A program made the translations under genes and the position numbers. Shown here piece after piece: positions 9,284 to 18,724 of a stretch of DNA of 64,000 bases. Every line of letters starts with the position of its first letter. Position 1 is the first letter of the stretch. The notes beneath the pieces were generated by a model. It was not told where the DNA came from. It worked only from the letters and a program-made list of their open reading frames with translations, and searched no databases. Source of the stretch: CAVSEK01 sp963726975 (GTDB lineage Bacteria > Actinomycetota > Actinomycetes > Mycobacteriales > SCTD01); NCBI GenBank assembly GCA_963726975.1, contig CAVSEK010000013.1:744001-808000 (forward strand), in the 5' to 3' direction.

Positions 9284-9979
9284 GTGTCTGCCGGTCTGAA
9301 CAGCTCGCTCGACAGCATCCCGGCGCAGGGCAGCCTGCCCGGTCGACCGGGCTTCACCGCGATGGTCGTCGACGACCACCCCCTCGTGCGGGACTCCATG
9401 GTGGCGCGGCTGCGGCAGATGGGCGCCCGCGACGTCGTGGAGGCGGCGACCATCGGGGAGGCGCGGGCCCGGGCGCACGCCTCCGGCCCCCGCGACCTGT
9501 GCGTGCTCGACCTGGGCCTGCCGGACGGCTCCGGGCTGGACCTGCTCGCCGACCTGCGCAGCGCCGGGTGGACGCGGCTGGTCGTCCTGTCGGCCGCCGA
9601 CGACCCCTACTCCGTCCGCGCGGCCTTCGTCGCGGGCGCGCAGGGCTACCTGCTCAAGACGGCCTCGCCGCTGGTGGTCGCCGACGGGGTGCGCCGGGTG
9701 CTGGACGGCGGCGTCTACGCCGACCCGTCGGTGGCCTCCCTGCTGGCCGCCGGCCTGCGGGGCGGCCCGGTCGACAGCGGCGTGAGCGAGCTGTCCGGCC
9801 GCGAGATCGAGGTGCTCCGCCTGGTCGCCGACGGCAAGAGCAACAAGGAGGTCGGCGACGTCCTCGCCCTGTCGGCCCTCACGGTCAAGAGCCACCTCGC
9901 CCGGATCGCCCGCAAGCTCGGGACCGGGGACCGCGCCGAGATGGTGGCCCTCGCCATGCGGGCCGGCGTCATCCGTTGA
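9284..9979 (+). CDS. LuxR/NarL-family response regulator
   Basis: An intact protein of 231 residues. The receiver domain (about 24-140) has the acidic pair in AMVVDDHPLVRDSM, the phosphorylated Asp in LCVLDLGLPDGSGLDLL, the switch residues VVLSAADDP and the conserved lysine in GAQGYLLKTASP. A C-terminal LuxR helix-turn-helix follows (ELSGREIEVLRLVADGKSNK, LALSALTVKSHLARIARKLG). The start is GTG 9284 with GGAGG six bases upstream. The ORF stays open further upstream but without support. It is divergent from the NSWS/sensor/kinase operon and is the probable partner of the HisKA_3 kinase. Confidence 0.9.
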   Translation: MSAGLNSSLDSIPAQGSLPGRPGFTAMVVDDHPLVRDSMVARLRQMGARDVVEAATIGEARARAHASGPRDLCVLDLGLPDGSGLDLLADLRSAGWTRLVVLSAADDPYSVRAAFVAGAQGYLLKTASPLVVADGVRRVLDGGVYADPSVASLLAAGLRGGPVDSGVSELSGREIEVLRLVADGKSNKEVGDVLALSALTVKSHLARIARKLGTGDRAEMVALAMRAGVIR

Positions 9980-10031
9980 CCTGCGGCGCGCCCGGCACGT
10001 CCGGGGGCGCCACCCCCGTACGCTGCCGGGC

Positions 10032-11328
10032 GTGACCGCCGCGCTGCCTGGACCCTCGGCGGCCGGGCCCGCGGAGGGCGCCGACGTCGCGGCGCAGCCC
10101 GCGGCCGAGCCGCTGCTGGTGCCCCGCGAGGGCGTCCCGCCGGTGGTCGAGGACGGGGCGGCGCTCGCCGAGGTCGTCGCGCGCTTCGCCGCCGGCTCCG
10201 GGCCGGTCGCCGTCGACGCCGAGCGCGCCTCGGGCTACCGCTACAGCCAGCGGGCCTACCTCGTGCAGCTGCGCCGCGCGGGGCGCCGGGACGGCGCTCG
10301 TCGACCCGGTCGCCTGCCCCGACCTGTCCGGCCTGTCCGAGGCCCTCGACGGCGTGGAGTGGGTGCTGCACGCGGCCAACCAGGACCTCGCGTGCCTGGC
10401 CGAGGTCGGGCTCGTCCCGTCGTCGCTGTTCGACACCGAGCTCGGGGCCGGCTCGCGGGCTTCGAGCGGGTCGGTCTCGGCGCGCTGGTGGAGAACGTCC
10501 TCGGGCTGCGCCTGGAGAAGGGGCACTCCGCCGCCGACTGGTCCACCCGCCCGCTGCCCGAGTCGTGGCTGGTCTACGCCGCCCTCGACGTCGAGGTGCT
10601 CGTCGACCTGCGCGACGCGGTGGAGGCCGAGCTCGACCGGCAGGGCAAGCTCGGCCTGGGCGCGCGAGGAGTTCGAGGCCGTCCGGCTCGCCCCGCCCGG
10701 GCCGCCCCGCGTCGACCCCTGGCGGCGCACCTCCGGGGTCCACCGGCTGCGCTCGCGGCGCCAGCTCGCCGGCGTGCGCGCGATGTGGGAGGTGCGCGAC
10801 GCGATGGCCCGGCGCCGCGACACGGCGCCCGGGCGGGTGCTGCCCGACGCGGCCATCGTCTCGGCGGTCGCCGCCGCTCCGCGCACGCCCGCCGACCTGC
10901 TGGCGCTGCCCGTCTTCGGCGGCCGGGCCACGCGCCGGCAGGTGGACGTGTGGTTCGGCGCCCTCTCGGCGGCCGCCGCGCTGCCCGAGGACGAGCTGCC
11001 GGTGCCCGTCCCGGCCGGCGACGGCCCGCCGCCCGCCAACCGCTGGGCCGAGCGCGACCCGGTCGCGGCCCGGAGACTGGCGCGCGCCCGGCAGGTCGTC
11101 ACGGGCCTGGCCGAGCAGCACACGATGCCGCCGGAGAACCTCGTCCAGCCGGAGGCCGTGCGCCGCCTGGCCTGGACCCCGCCCGAGCCGCCGACGCCCG
11201 AGGCGGTGGGCGCCGCCCTGCGCGCCTCGGGCGCCCGCGCCTGGCAGGCCGCCCTCGTCGCCGGACCCCTCGCGGAGGTCCTGCCCGACCCGCCCGAGCC
11301 GGCTCCGGAGCCCGCTCCCGGGCCGTCG
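10032..11328 (+). CDS. rnd: Ribonuclease D (frameshifted)
   Basis: A 3'-5' exoribonuclease of the DEDD family with a C-terminal HRDC domain. Exo motif I reads VAVDAERASGYRYSQRAYLV, motif II LHAANQDLACLAEVGL and motif III WLVYAALDVEVLVDLRDAVE. HRDC-like segments are RRLRSRRQLAGVRAMWEVRD and DLLALPVFGGRATRR. Three single-base frameshifts (near 10290, 10460 and 10665) separate these. The frame runs on into the acetyltransferase with no stop. A single extra C in CCGTCGAGC at about 11327 would hide a GTGA stop-start overlap, so the end is placed there by inference. Confidence 0.85.
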
Positions 11329-11862
11329 AGCACGCCCGCCCGGCTGGTCGGGCCGCGGGTGGCCCTGGTGCCCGTACCGCACGAGGTGGCCGTCGCCGTC
11401 GTCAGCGGCGCCGACTGCGCGCTCCGCTGGCCGCGCACGGGCTCGGCGCCGCCGCCGGCTGGCCGCACGCCGACACGGCCGACGCGGTCCGTCCTCTGGC
11501 CGAGCACGGCCGGCCGGGCGACGTCGGCACCTGGCTGGTGACCCTGCAGGGCGAGGTCGTGGGCGACTGCGGCTGGACGGGGCCGCCGGACGAGGACGGC
11601 GCGGTCGAGATCGGCTACGGCCTGGCCGCCGCCGTACGCCGGCAGGGTCTCGGCACCGAGGCGGTGGCCGTGCTGGCCGCCTGGGCCGAGCAGCAGCCCG
11701 GCGTGCGCCTGGTGACCGCGGAGGTGCTGCCCGGCAACGAGGCGTCGCTGCGGCTGCTGTGCGCGGCTGGGGTTCACCGAGCACGGCTCGCACCCGCCGT
11801 ACCTGCGGCTGGTGCGCCCTGCCCCCGGCGCCCCGCGCCCGCGGGGTCGACACGTCTGCTGA
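11325..11862 (+). CDS. GNAT-family N-acetyltransferase (frameshifted)
   Basis: A protein of about 178 residues resembling RimJ/RimL-type acetyltransferases. It starts STPARLVGPRVALVPVP. Core motifs are TWLVTLQGEVVGDCGWTG, the beta strand EIGYGLAAAVRRQGLGTEAV with the acetyl-CoA loop RRQGLG, and VTAEVLPGNEASLRLL. The end is GFTEHGSHPPYLRLVRP and a TGA at 11860-11862. Two to three frameshifts are present, at about 11425 and 11768 and probably at the start. The start is inferred from a hidden GTGA overlap with rnd; a genuine rnd-GNAT fusion is the less likely alternative. The substrate is unknown. Confidence 0.7.
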
Positions 11863-11965
11863 ACGACGTGGCGCCAGCTTGGACAACCTGTGGCGCGCTT
11901 CAGGTGTGCCGCTGGGCACACCCGGGCATCTCGGGGGCACTCCACCCCCGCCCCTGGAGGTCTCG

Positions 11966-12597
11966 ATGACCGCTCCGGCCCTGAACCCGCCCCTGCCCAC
12001 CCGACCGCGACGCGCCAAGGTCCGCCGCGAGCCCACCCGCGCCCAGGCGGCGCGCGCCCTGCGCCGCTCCGCTCCCCGCACCACCGGCGCGACCTGGACC
12101 CGGGGCGGTCTGCCCGGCTACCCGCGCGCCAGCGCCGGCGTGCCCTGGTCGGAGTCGCTGACCAGCCTGTTCATCGTCGCGCTGCTCTTCGTCCCGCTCG
12201 CCGTTGGCCACGCAGCGCGCCCCTGGGTACCGGTCGCGGCCGGCCGCGCCCTCGTCGTGGCCTCCTACCTGCTGTGGGCCCGCCGGGTGCTCGTCGGCGA
12301 GCACTACGTCGCCGTCCGCCAGGTCGGCCGCTACCACGTGGCCACCGTCGACCACGTCCGGCACCTGGAGCTGCGCCCGAGCCAGCACGGCGGGGTGCTG
12401 TGCCTGCACACCGACGACGGCCGGTGCATGCGCCTGCGCCGCGCCGAGGTCGCCCGGCCCGAGATCGACGCCGCGCTGCGGCGCTGCTGGCCGCGCGGCA
12501 CGAGGGGACCCGCGACCCGCGCGTCGAGCACCTGCTCGACCTGCCGCACGAGGAGTCGCGCATCCGGCACCGCTACCTGGCGGACGCCGTCCAGTAG
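11966..12597 (+). CDS. Membrane protein with PH-like region (frameshifted)
   Basis: A protein of about 210 residues, not recognised by family. The ATG at 11966 follows GGAGG. A basic N-terminus (TRPRRAKVRREPTRAQAARA) precedes two hydrophobic helices (SLTSLFIVALLFVPLAVG and AAGRALVVASYLLWA). A cytoplasmic region follows, YVAVRQVGRYHVATVDHVRH and GVLCLHTDDGRCMRLRRAEV, whose strand pattern resembles bacterial PH domains. One frameshift near 12490 leads to the end HLLDLPHEESRIRHRYLADA. Confidence 0.55.
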
Positions 12598-12715
12598 CCC
12601 GTGCCCCGCTCCGCTGTCCTGCGCGTCACGTCCCGCCCCGGAAGGTGCGTGGGCGGGGGGGCGTTGGGACCGGTACGGGGCAGCACCCCCCTGCACCCGC
12701 GACGAGGAGAACCCC

Positions 12716-12949
12716 ATGACGGACACCCTGACCCGACCCGCCGTCGACGTCCCGCTGACCCAGACCGACCGCTGCGACCGCTGCGGGGCCCGGGCGTACG
12801 TCCGCGCCACGATGCCTTCCGGTGCCGACCTGCTCTTCTGCGGGCACCACGGCAACGCCCTGCGCGCCTCGCTGCTCGTCGCCGGCGCGGCGCTGCACGA
12901 CGAGACCGGCAGCCTCACCGCCGCGCGGGAGTCCAGCGCCGCGGCCTGA
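12716..12949 (+). CDS. DUF7455 small zinc-ribbon-like protein
   Basis: An intact 77-residue protein. The core DRCDRCGARAYVRATMPSG then LLFCGHHGNALR holds a CxxC and a CxHH arrangement that could bind one metal ion. This is the pattern of the actinobacterial DUF7455 family. The ATG is preceded by GAGGAGA. Its role is unknown; homologues are widespread and usually located near housekeeping genes. Confidence 0.85.
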   Translation: MTDTLTRPAVDVPLTQTDRCDRCGARAYVRATMPSGADLLFCGHHGNALRASLLVAGAALHDETGSLTAARESSAAA

Positions 12950-12963
12950 CCGGCCCGACCTCC

Positions 12964-12995
12964 GGCGCCCGCTCCCCCTGTCGGGAGCGGGCGCC
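12964..12995. terminator. Perfect 13-bp hairpin between convergent genes
   Basis: GGCGCCCGCTCCC (12964-12976) pairs with GGGAGCGGGCGCC (12983-12995) across a six-base loop, 14 bases after the DUF7455 stop and 15 before the stop of the gene on the other strand. It lacks a T-run, as is common in high-GC actinomycetes. Its position suits a bidirectional terminator. Confidence 0.75.
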
Positions 12996-13010
12996 GTGCT
13001 GTCCCCGGCC

Positions 13011-13496
13011 TCAGGCCCGGGCGACCTGGCGCACGAGCACCGCGAAGTACGGCGCCGTGAGCGCGGTCGCCACCACGTCGCTGACCTGGGCCAGCAGCAG
13101 GTCGCGCAGCGGCGGGTCCTGCAGCGGCCCGAGCACCTGGTCGAGGCCGAGCAGCAGCACCGACGGCACGAGGGTGAGCAGCGCGCTGACGCCGCCGGCG
13201 GCGACCAGCCCGGCCAGCACGGTCCCCGGGCTGCGGCGCACCGCGACCAGCAGCAGGCGCGCGCCGCCGGACAGCCACGGCAGGCCCGCGAGCATCCCGA
13301 TGAGGGCGACCTGCACGACGCCCGCGGACAGCACCCCCACGACGTCGACGAGCAGGGCGTGGGCGTACGAGGGGTCGTCCCGGACCGGGAGCTGGCGCAG
13401 CAGGTCCGGGACGCCGAGCAGGGTCGCCGCGACGAGGCCGCGGAGCAGGTCGGCGGTGGTCAGGGCGCGCAGAGCGCGGCGCAGGGGGGTCAGCAC
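13011..13496 (-). CDS. Predicted four-helix membrane protein
   Basis: A protein of 161 residues with GTG 13496 chosen as start. Hydrophobic segments are LLRGLVAATLLGVPDLL, ALLVDVVGVLSAGVVQVALI, SPGTVLAGLVAAGGVSALLT and VSDVVATALTAPYFAVLVRQ. No known domain is recognised. It is convergent with the DUF7455 gene and divergent from the amine oxidase. Confidence 0.55.
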   Translation of the reverse strand: MLTPLRRALRALTTADLLRGLVAATLLGVPDLLRQLPVRDDPSYAHALLVDVVGVLSAGVVQVALIGMLAGLPWLSGGARLLLVAVRRSPGTVLAGLVAAGGVSALLTLVPSVLLLGLDQVLGPLQDPPLRDLLLAQVSDVVATALTAPYFAVLVRQVARA

Positions 13497-13569
13497 GGCC
13501 GGGTCCTGCCCGCTCGCGGACCGGCCCACCTCCCTGGCGCGGCAGGCCCCGGCACGGCATGCTGCGCCG

Positions 13570-15042
13570 ATGACGATCTCCCGCAGGGCCGTCCTCGGCG
13601 GCGCGGCCGCAGCGACGGCGGCTGTCGGGCTGCGCAGCGCCAGCGCGTCGGGGACGGGTCGCAGCGCCGACCGCACCGTCGACGTCGCCGTCGTCGGTGC
13701 CGGCCTGGCCGGTCTGACCGCCGCCCGCGACCTCGTCGCCGGTGGGGCGCGCGTCGCGGTGCTCGAGGCGCGCGACCGGGTGGGCGGCCGTACGCTCAAC
13801 CACCCGCTGCCCGGGGGCGGCGTCAACGACCTGGGCGGCACCTGGACCGGTCCCACGCAGGACCGGATCACGGCGCTCGCGCGCAGCGTGGGCATGCGCG
13901 GCTTCGACCAGCCGAACACCGGCGACGCCGTCTACTACGGCCAGGGCCGGCGCAGCACCTACAGCGACACGGGGCCGACCGGTGGCGCGCCGCTGGACCC
14001 GCTGCTGCTGCCCGACCTGGTCGCGGTCGTCACGCTGCTGGACGAGATGAGCAAGGACGTGCCCCCGGAGCGGCCGTGGACGGCGAAGGACGCCGTGCAG
14101 CTGGACAGCCAGACCCTGCAGACCTGGCTCGAGGAGCACACGGTCAACCCGCAGACCCGGGCGGTCGCCTCGGCCGCGCTCGAGGCGATCTTCGGCGCCG
14201 AGGCGCGCGAGGTCTCGCTGCTCTACACGCTGGCCTACGTCGCGGGCGCCGGCAACCGCACCGAGCCCGGCACCTTCGAGCGGCTCATCAACGTGCGCGG
14301 GGGCGCGCAGGCGCAGCGCTTCGGGCTGGGGGCGCAGACCATCTCGCTGCGGGTCGCCCGCGCCCTCGGCGACCGGGTGCACCTGTCGGCCCCGGTCCGC
14401 CGGGTGGAGCAGACCGGCGGCGGCGCCGTCGTCACGGCCGACGGCCTCGTGGTGCGCTGCCGGCACGTGGTCTGCGCGGTCCCGCCGGTCCTGTCGGCGC
14501 GCATCGACTGGGTCCCCGGGCTGACGGTCGCCCGCGACGCCCTCTCGCAGCGCGCGCCGCAGGGCGCCCTCATCAAGGTCGAGGCGCTCTACGACCGGCC
14601 GTTCTGGCGGGAGGCGGGGCTGTCCGGCGCCGCCGTGAGCGACACCGGCCCGGCGAAGATCACCTACGACGTGAGCCAGCGCGACGGCGGGCCGTACGGC
14701 CTGCTGGGCTTCGTCGGCGGCGACGAGGCGCGGCGCTTCTCGGGGCGGCCGGCGGAGCTGCGGGCCGCGGTGCTGGACAACCTGGCCACCTACTTCGGGC
14801 CGGACGCGCTCTCGCCGGTCGACGTCGTGGTGCAGGACTGGTCGCGGGAGGTCTGGTCGCGCGGCTGCCCGGTCGCGGTCCTCCCGCCCGGGGCGCTGTC
14901 GGCGTACGGCCCGGCGCTCACGGCCCCGGTCGGGGTCGTGCACTGGGCCGGGACCGAGACCTCGGGCTACTGGCGCGGCTACATGGACGGCGCGGTGCGG
15001 TCGGGCGAGCGGGCCGCCCGCGAGGTCCTCGCGGCGCTGTGA
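13570..15042 (+). CDS. Tat-exported flavin monoamine oxidase family protein
   Basis: An intact FAD-dependent amine oxidase of 490 residues. The N-terminus has a twin-arginine signal, ISRRAVLGGAAAATAAV, so it is exported folded. The FAD-binding motif is VAVVGAGLAGLTAARDLVAG followed by EARDRVGGRTLN. The C-terminal flavin motif is VGVVHWAGTETSGYWRGYMD followed by SGERAAREVL. The middle shows GAQAQRFGLGAQTISLRVAR and the expected HVVCAVPP strand. The family oxidises amines to aldehydes with H2O2 release; the actual substrate is not predictable. An aldehyde dehydrogenase is present about 5 kb away but is not linked. Confidence 0.9.
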   Translation: MTISRRAVLGGAAAATAAVGLRSASASGTGRSADRTVDVAVVGAGLAGLTAARDLVAGGARVAVLEARDRVGGRTLNHPLPGGGVNDLGGTWTGPTQDRITALARSVGMRGFDQPNTGDAVYYGQGRRSTYSDTGPTGGAPLDPLLLPDLVAVVTLLDEMSKDVPPERPWTAKDAVQLDSQTLQTWLEEHTVNPQTRAVASAALEAIFGAEAREVSLLYTLAYVAGAGNRTEPGTFERLINVRGGAQAQRFGLGAQTISLRVARALGDRVHLSAPVRRVEQTGGGAVVTADGLVVRCRHVVCAVPPVLSARIDWVPGLTVARDALSQRAPQGALIKVEALYDRPFWREAGLSGAAVSDTGPAKITYDVSQRDGGPYGLLGFVGGDEARRFSGRPAELRAAVLDNLATYFGPDALSPVDVVVQDWSREVWSRGCPVAVLPPGALSAYGPALTAPVGVVHWAGTETSGYWRGYMDGAVRSGERAAREVLAAL

Positions 15043-15078
15043 GGTCGAGCAGGCCGCTGCACAGTCGTGTGACACGCC

Positions 15079-15103
15079 CGCCCGGCGCGTGACGCACCGG
15101 GCG
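15079..15103. other. Weak inverted repeat after the amine oxidase gene
   Basis: CGCCCGG (15079-15085) can pair with CCGGGCG (15097-15103) over an 11-base loop in the 81-base gap before the next gene. It may act as a terminator for the amine oxidase or as 5' structure for the following gene. Confidence 0.35.
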
Positions 15104-15123
15104 GCGCCGGGCACGCTGCGCGC

Positions 15124-15432
15124 ATGACCGACCTGCTCGACGAGCTGCCCGACGAGGGCGTGCTGCCCTCCTTCGCCGTCCTCGCGCGCTTCCCCGCGGT
15201 CGGCCCCGACGGGGACGCGGCCGCGGCGGCGGTCCGCGAGCGCGTCACCGCTGCCCGGGGGCTCTACGACGACGTCCGCGTCGAGCGGCAGGAGCCCGAC
15301 GGCACCTGGCTCGTCGAGGTCCGGTTCGTCGTGGTGTCGGTCGACGCCTCGACCGCGGTGCAGGGCGTCGTCGAGACCCTGACGGCGGCGGGTCCCGCTC
15401 CCGACGAGGTGTGGGCCGAGCCGCTCGGCTGA
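15124..15432 (+). CDS. Hypothetical protein, 102 residues
   Basis: An intact small soluble protein with ATG start. It is acidic and contains VRERVTAARGLYDDVRVERQ and WLVEVRFVVVSVDASTAVQG, an alternating strand/helix pattern compatible with a small alpha/beta domain. No family is recognised. It is convergent with the OmpR-type kinase gene, 9 bases away. Confidence 0.6.
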   Translation: MTDLLDELPDEGVLPSFAVLARFPAVGPDGDAAAAAVRERVTAARGLYDDVRVERQEPDGTWLVEVRFVVVSVDASTAVQGVVETLTAAGPAPDEVWAEPLG

Positions 15433-15441
15433 GCGGTCGCC

Positions 15442-16603
15442 TCAGGCGGCGGGCAGCTCCAGCCGCACGACGAGCCCGCCGCCCTCGCGGGGCGCCAGGT
15501 GCACGTCGCCGCCGTGCACCCGCGCGACGGCGCGCGCGATCGACAGGCCGAGGCCGGCGCCGCGACGGGCGGTGCGGGCGGCGCCCGAGCGCCGGAAGGG
15601 CTCGAACAGCTGCGCCACCTCCTCCGGCGCGAGGACCGCCCCGGAGTTGGCGACCACCAGCCAGGACCGGCCGCCGCTGCTGCCGGTCGTGGCCGACACG
15701 CGGCCGCCCTCGACGTTGTGCCGGACGGCGTTCTCCACCAGGTTGCCGGTGAGGCGCTCGAGCAGGCCGGGATCGCCGAGCACGCCCGCCGGCCCCCAGC
15801 CGACGTCGACGGACAGCCCCCGCTCCTCGACCTCCGCGCGCACCGCCGACAGGCCCGCCGCCGTGACCGCGGACAGCTCGACCCGCTCGGTGGCCGGCAG
15901 GCCCTCCAGGGACAGGCGCTCGCTGCGGGCCAGCAGCAGGAGGCTGTCGACCAGCCGGTCCGCGCGCTGGGTCGCCGTGCGCACCACCTCGGCCGCCGCC
16001 CGCAGCTCCTCGGCCGTGGCGGCCGGGTCGGCCAGCGCGACGTCGACCTCGGTGCGCATCACCGCCAGCGGCGTCCTCAGCTCGTGGCTCGCGTCGGCGA
16101 CGAACCTGCGCTGCGCCTCGAAGGCCGCCTGCAGCCGGGCGAGCATCTCGTCGAAGACGTCGGCGAGCTCCTTGAGCTCGTCGTCCGGCCCCGGCAGGTC
16201 GATCCGCTCGGCCAGCTGCTCGGCGGACAGCCGCCGCGCCGTCGAGGTGATCTGGTGCAGCGGGCGGAGCACCCGGCCGGCCAGCACGTACGACACCCCG
16301 ACGCCCAGGGCCACGAGGACCGCCAGGGCGAGCAGCCCCTGGCGGTAGAGCTGCCGCAGCGCCCCCTGGCGCAGCTCGTCCTGGATCTGCGCCACGGTGA
16401 CGACCCGGCCGTCGGCCAGGAGCACACCCACGTCGGGCGCGACGAGCGAGCCGGCCCGCAGCGCGCGGTCGACCAGCAGGATGCTCAGCAGCAGCAGGAG
16501 CAGCCCGACCGCGGCGGCGACCGCGCCGTAGACGAGTGGTCAGGCGCCAGCGCAGCGTCGTACGCGGCCCCCGGCGACGGACCGGGGCCGCAGCGCCGCT
16601 CAT
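15442..16603 (-). CDS. OmpR-class sensor histidine kinase (one frameshift)
   Basis: A membrane sensor kinase of about 386 residues with an N-terminal helix, an extracytoplasmic loop and a second helix (LLALAVLVALGVGVSYVLAG). A HAMP segment follows (RPLHQITSTARRLSAEQLAE). The HisKA box is RRFVADASHELRTPLAVMRT. HATPase motifs are ERLTGNLVENAVRHN (N box), LVVANSGAVLAPEE (G1) and RRGAGLGLSIARAVARVHGG (G2). One frameshift near 16540 separates the first 20 residues (MSGAAAPVRRRGPRTTLRW). The ATG overlaps the stop of the regulator gene (ATGA). The input signal is unknown. Confidence 0.9.
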
Positions 16604-17280
16604 CCGCCCGGTGGGCCGGCGCTCAGGCGGTAGCCCGCCCCGACGACGGTCTGCACCACCGGCGGGTCGCCGAGCTTCTTGCGCAGCGTCATGACCGTCA
16701 CGCGGACCGTCGTGGTGTACGGGTCGGCGTTCTCGTCCCACACCCGCTCCAGCAGCTCCTCGCCGCTGACACGACCGCGCCGTCCGCCCGGAGCAGCACC
16801 TCCAGCACGCCGAACTCCTTGCGGGTCAGGTCCAGGTCGACGCCGTCGCGCCGGTACGGTGCGGCGCGCCGGGTCGAGCTCCAGGCCGCCCGGGCCGCGC
16901 AGCACCGGCGGCGCCGCCGGGGTGGCCCGGCGGCCGAGCGCCCGCACCCGGGCCACCAGCTCCTCGAAGGCGAACGGCTTGCCCAGGTAGTCGTCCGCGC
17001 CCAGCTCGAGCCCCGCGACCCGGTCGGTCGAGCGACCGGCCGCGGTGAGCATGAGCACCCGCGTGAGCGTGCCGTCGGCGGCCAGGTGGCGGAGCACGTC
17101 GTCGCCGGAGCGCACCGGCAGGTCGCGGTCGAGCACGAGCACGTCGTAGCGGGTGACCATGGCCTTCTCCAGCCCGCTGTCGCCGTCGTACGCGACGTCG
17201 ACCGCCATCCCCTCGCGCCGCAGCCCGCGGGCGACGGCGTCGGCCAGCGGGACCTCGTCCTCGACCACCAGCACGCGCAC
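16600..17280 (-). CDS. OmpR-family response regulator (frameshifted)
   Basis: A winged-helix regulator of about 226 residues. The receiver has VRVLVVEDEVPLADAVARGL, the phospho-Asp in DVLVLDRDLPVRSGDDVLRH, VLMLTAAG and the lysine in ADDYLGKPFAFEELVARVRA. The DNA-binding domain shows DLTRKEFGVLEVLLRADGAV, GEELLERVWDENADPYTTTV and VVQTVVGAGYRLS. Two frameshifts (near 16860 and 16770) interrupt the second half. The GTG start at 17280 begins VRVLVVEDE. It forms an operon with its kinase. Confidence 0.9.
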   Translation of the reverse strand: MRVLVVEDEVPLADAVARGLRREGMAVDVAYDGDSGLEKAMVTRYDVLVLDRDLPVRSGDDVLRHLAADGTLTRVLMLTAAGRSTDRVAGLELGADDYLGKPFAFEELVARVRALGRRATPAAPPVLRGPGGLELDPARRTVPARRRRPGPDPQGVRRAGGAAPGGRRGRVSGEELLERVWDENADPYTTTVRVTVMTLRKKLGDPPVVQTVVGAGYRLSAGPPGG

Positions 17281-17406
17281 AGCGTCGACGCTAGCCCGCG
17301 GCCGGACGCCGCGCGGGGTTGCTCCGTCCGGCCGCTCCACGGCCCCCCGGGGACCACCCTTCCGGCCCCGCCTCCGGCCGCGACCCCGTGCCGGTAGCGT
17401 CCGGAC

Positions 17407-18285
17407 ATGACCCGCCCCGACGCCCCCGCGCTGCGCCGGGCCGTGCTCGCCGTCTCCGTGCTGCACGACCTCGACCTCGCTCCCCACCGACGAGGGCGTC
17501 GTGCTGCCCGGCGTGCCGCGAGGTGCTCGTGCCCTGGGACGAGTGCCGGCGCGCCCTGGGCGGCTCCGCGACGCCGAGCGCGGGCAGCGAGCCGGCTGCC
17601 GGCGCTGGCTGCGGGCCGGCGGTGGGCGGCCGACCTCGTCGCCGAGCGAGCTCGTCGAGCGCCTGCGGCCGGTCGGGCTGCCCGTCGAGCACCGCTGCAC
17701 CCCGGGCTGGACTGGGTGCAGCGAGCGGGTGCTCGGCGACGCGCTCGACCTGGGGCTCGGCGCCGTCGGGCTCGACGCCGGCGGACCCGGACGCGGTGGT
17801 GCTGCTGCCCGCCGCCGGCGCTGCGGCGGCGGGGGTCGACGCCGACGGCGGCCTGGCCGCCGCCGCGCGCCCGGCTGGAGCGGCTGGGCGCGGTGGCGGC
17901 CGAGCTGCTCGCCCGCGACGCGCCGGGGCACGCTCCGGCCGGTCGGCGACTGCGACGTCGTGACGCTGCTCGGCGCGCGCAGCCTGCGCGCCGCGCTCGC
18001 GCCGGCGCGGTCGGCGGCATGTGCACGGCGGTCGTGCCCATGCGGCCGGCGCGGCTGGACCCGGCTCGCGCTCATCGACCCGGCCTTCGGCGCCGCGGCC
18101 GCCGCGGCCACGGCCCCGGTCGACCGCGGGTTCGACCGCCCGCTGCTGATCACGGCCGACGAGGTCGCGCTCGCGCCGGCGGGCCGCCCCGCGGAGATCG
18201 CGCTGCGCCAGCCCGCGGCCGACGACCCCGGCCTGGGGCCGCGACGTGCTCCGCCGGCTGGGGCCGCCCGCGACGCTCCCGGCGG
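17407..18285 (+). CDS. Conserved hypothetical protein (heavily frameshifted)
   Basis: Pieces of one protein of about 290 residues occur in three frames: RRAVLAVSVLHDLDLA, EVLVPWDECRRALG, VERLRPVGLPVEH, ALDLGLGAVGLDA, VGDCDVVTLLGARSLRAALA, RLALIDPAFGAAAAAATAPV and RPLLITADEVALAPAGRPAE. At least six single-base breaks are needed, more than in any other gene here apart from the aldehyde dehydrogenase. The pattern resembles a conserved actinobacterial protein that I cannot name, of unknown function. Its end overlaps the convergent acetyltransferase, so the end coordinate is approximate. Confidence 0.55.
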
Positions 18286-18724
18286 GAGCTCCTTGCGCAT
18301 GCTCACGTGCGGGATCCCCGCCTCGTCGTACGGCTCGCCGAAGGCGGTGTAGCCCGACCCGCTCGTAGAACCCGACGCGCGTGCAGCTGCGCGTGCAGCT
18401 CGACCGCGGCGACGCCGCGCTCGCGGGCGCGCTCCTCGAGCCGCGCCAGCACCGCGGCGCCGGTGCCCCGGCCGCGCGCCGGCGCCGCCACCGCCATCCG
18501 GCCGACGACGCGCCGTCCCGTCGTCGCGCCCGAGCGAGCTCGGGGGGCACGAGCCGGCCGGTGCCGACGACGACCGCGCCGACCCGGGCCACCGCGTGGT
18601 CGCAGTGCTCGTCGAGCTCGTCGCGCTCGAGGTCCTCGGGCACGTCCTGTCCCAGGACGAAGCACACGTGCCGCAGCCCGTAGACCTCGGCCATGTCCTG
18701 CGGGCCGGCCAGCTCGACCCTCAC
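18280..18724 (-). CDS. GNAT-family N-acetyltransferase (frameshifted)
   Basis: A protein of about 150 residues with GTG start and VRVELAGPQDMAEVYGLRHV. Motifs are FVLGQDVPEDLERDELDEHC, then a strand AVVVGTGRLVPPE, the acetyl-CoA segment VGRMAVAAPARGRGTGAAVL, ELHAQLHA and VGFYERVG, ending HVSMRKELPPG. The pattern fits ElaA-like GNAT enzymes. Two or more frameshifts are present and no clear stop is visible, so the end is approximate. The start overlaps the stop of the small membrane protein (GTGA). Confidence 0.7.
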
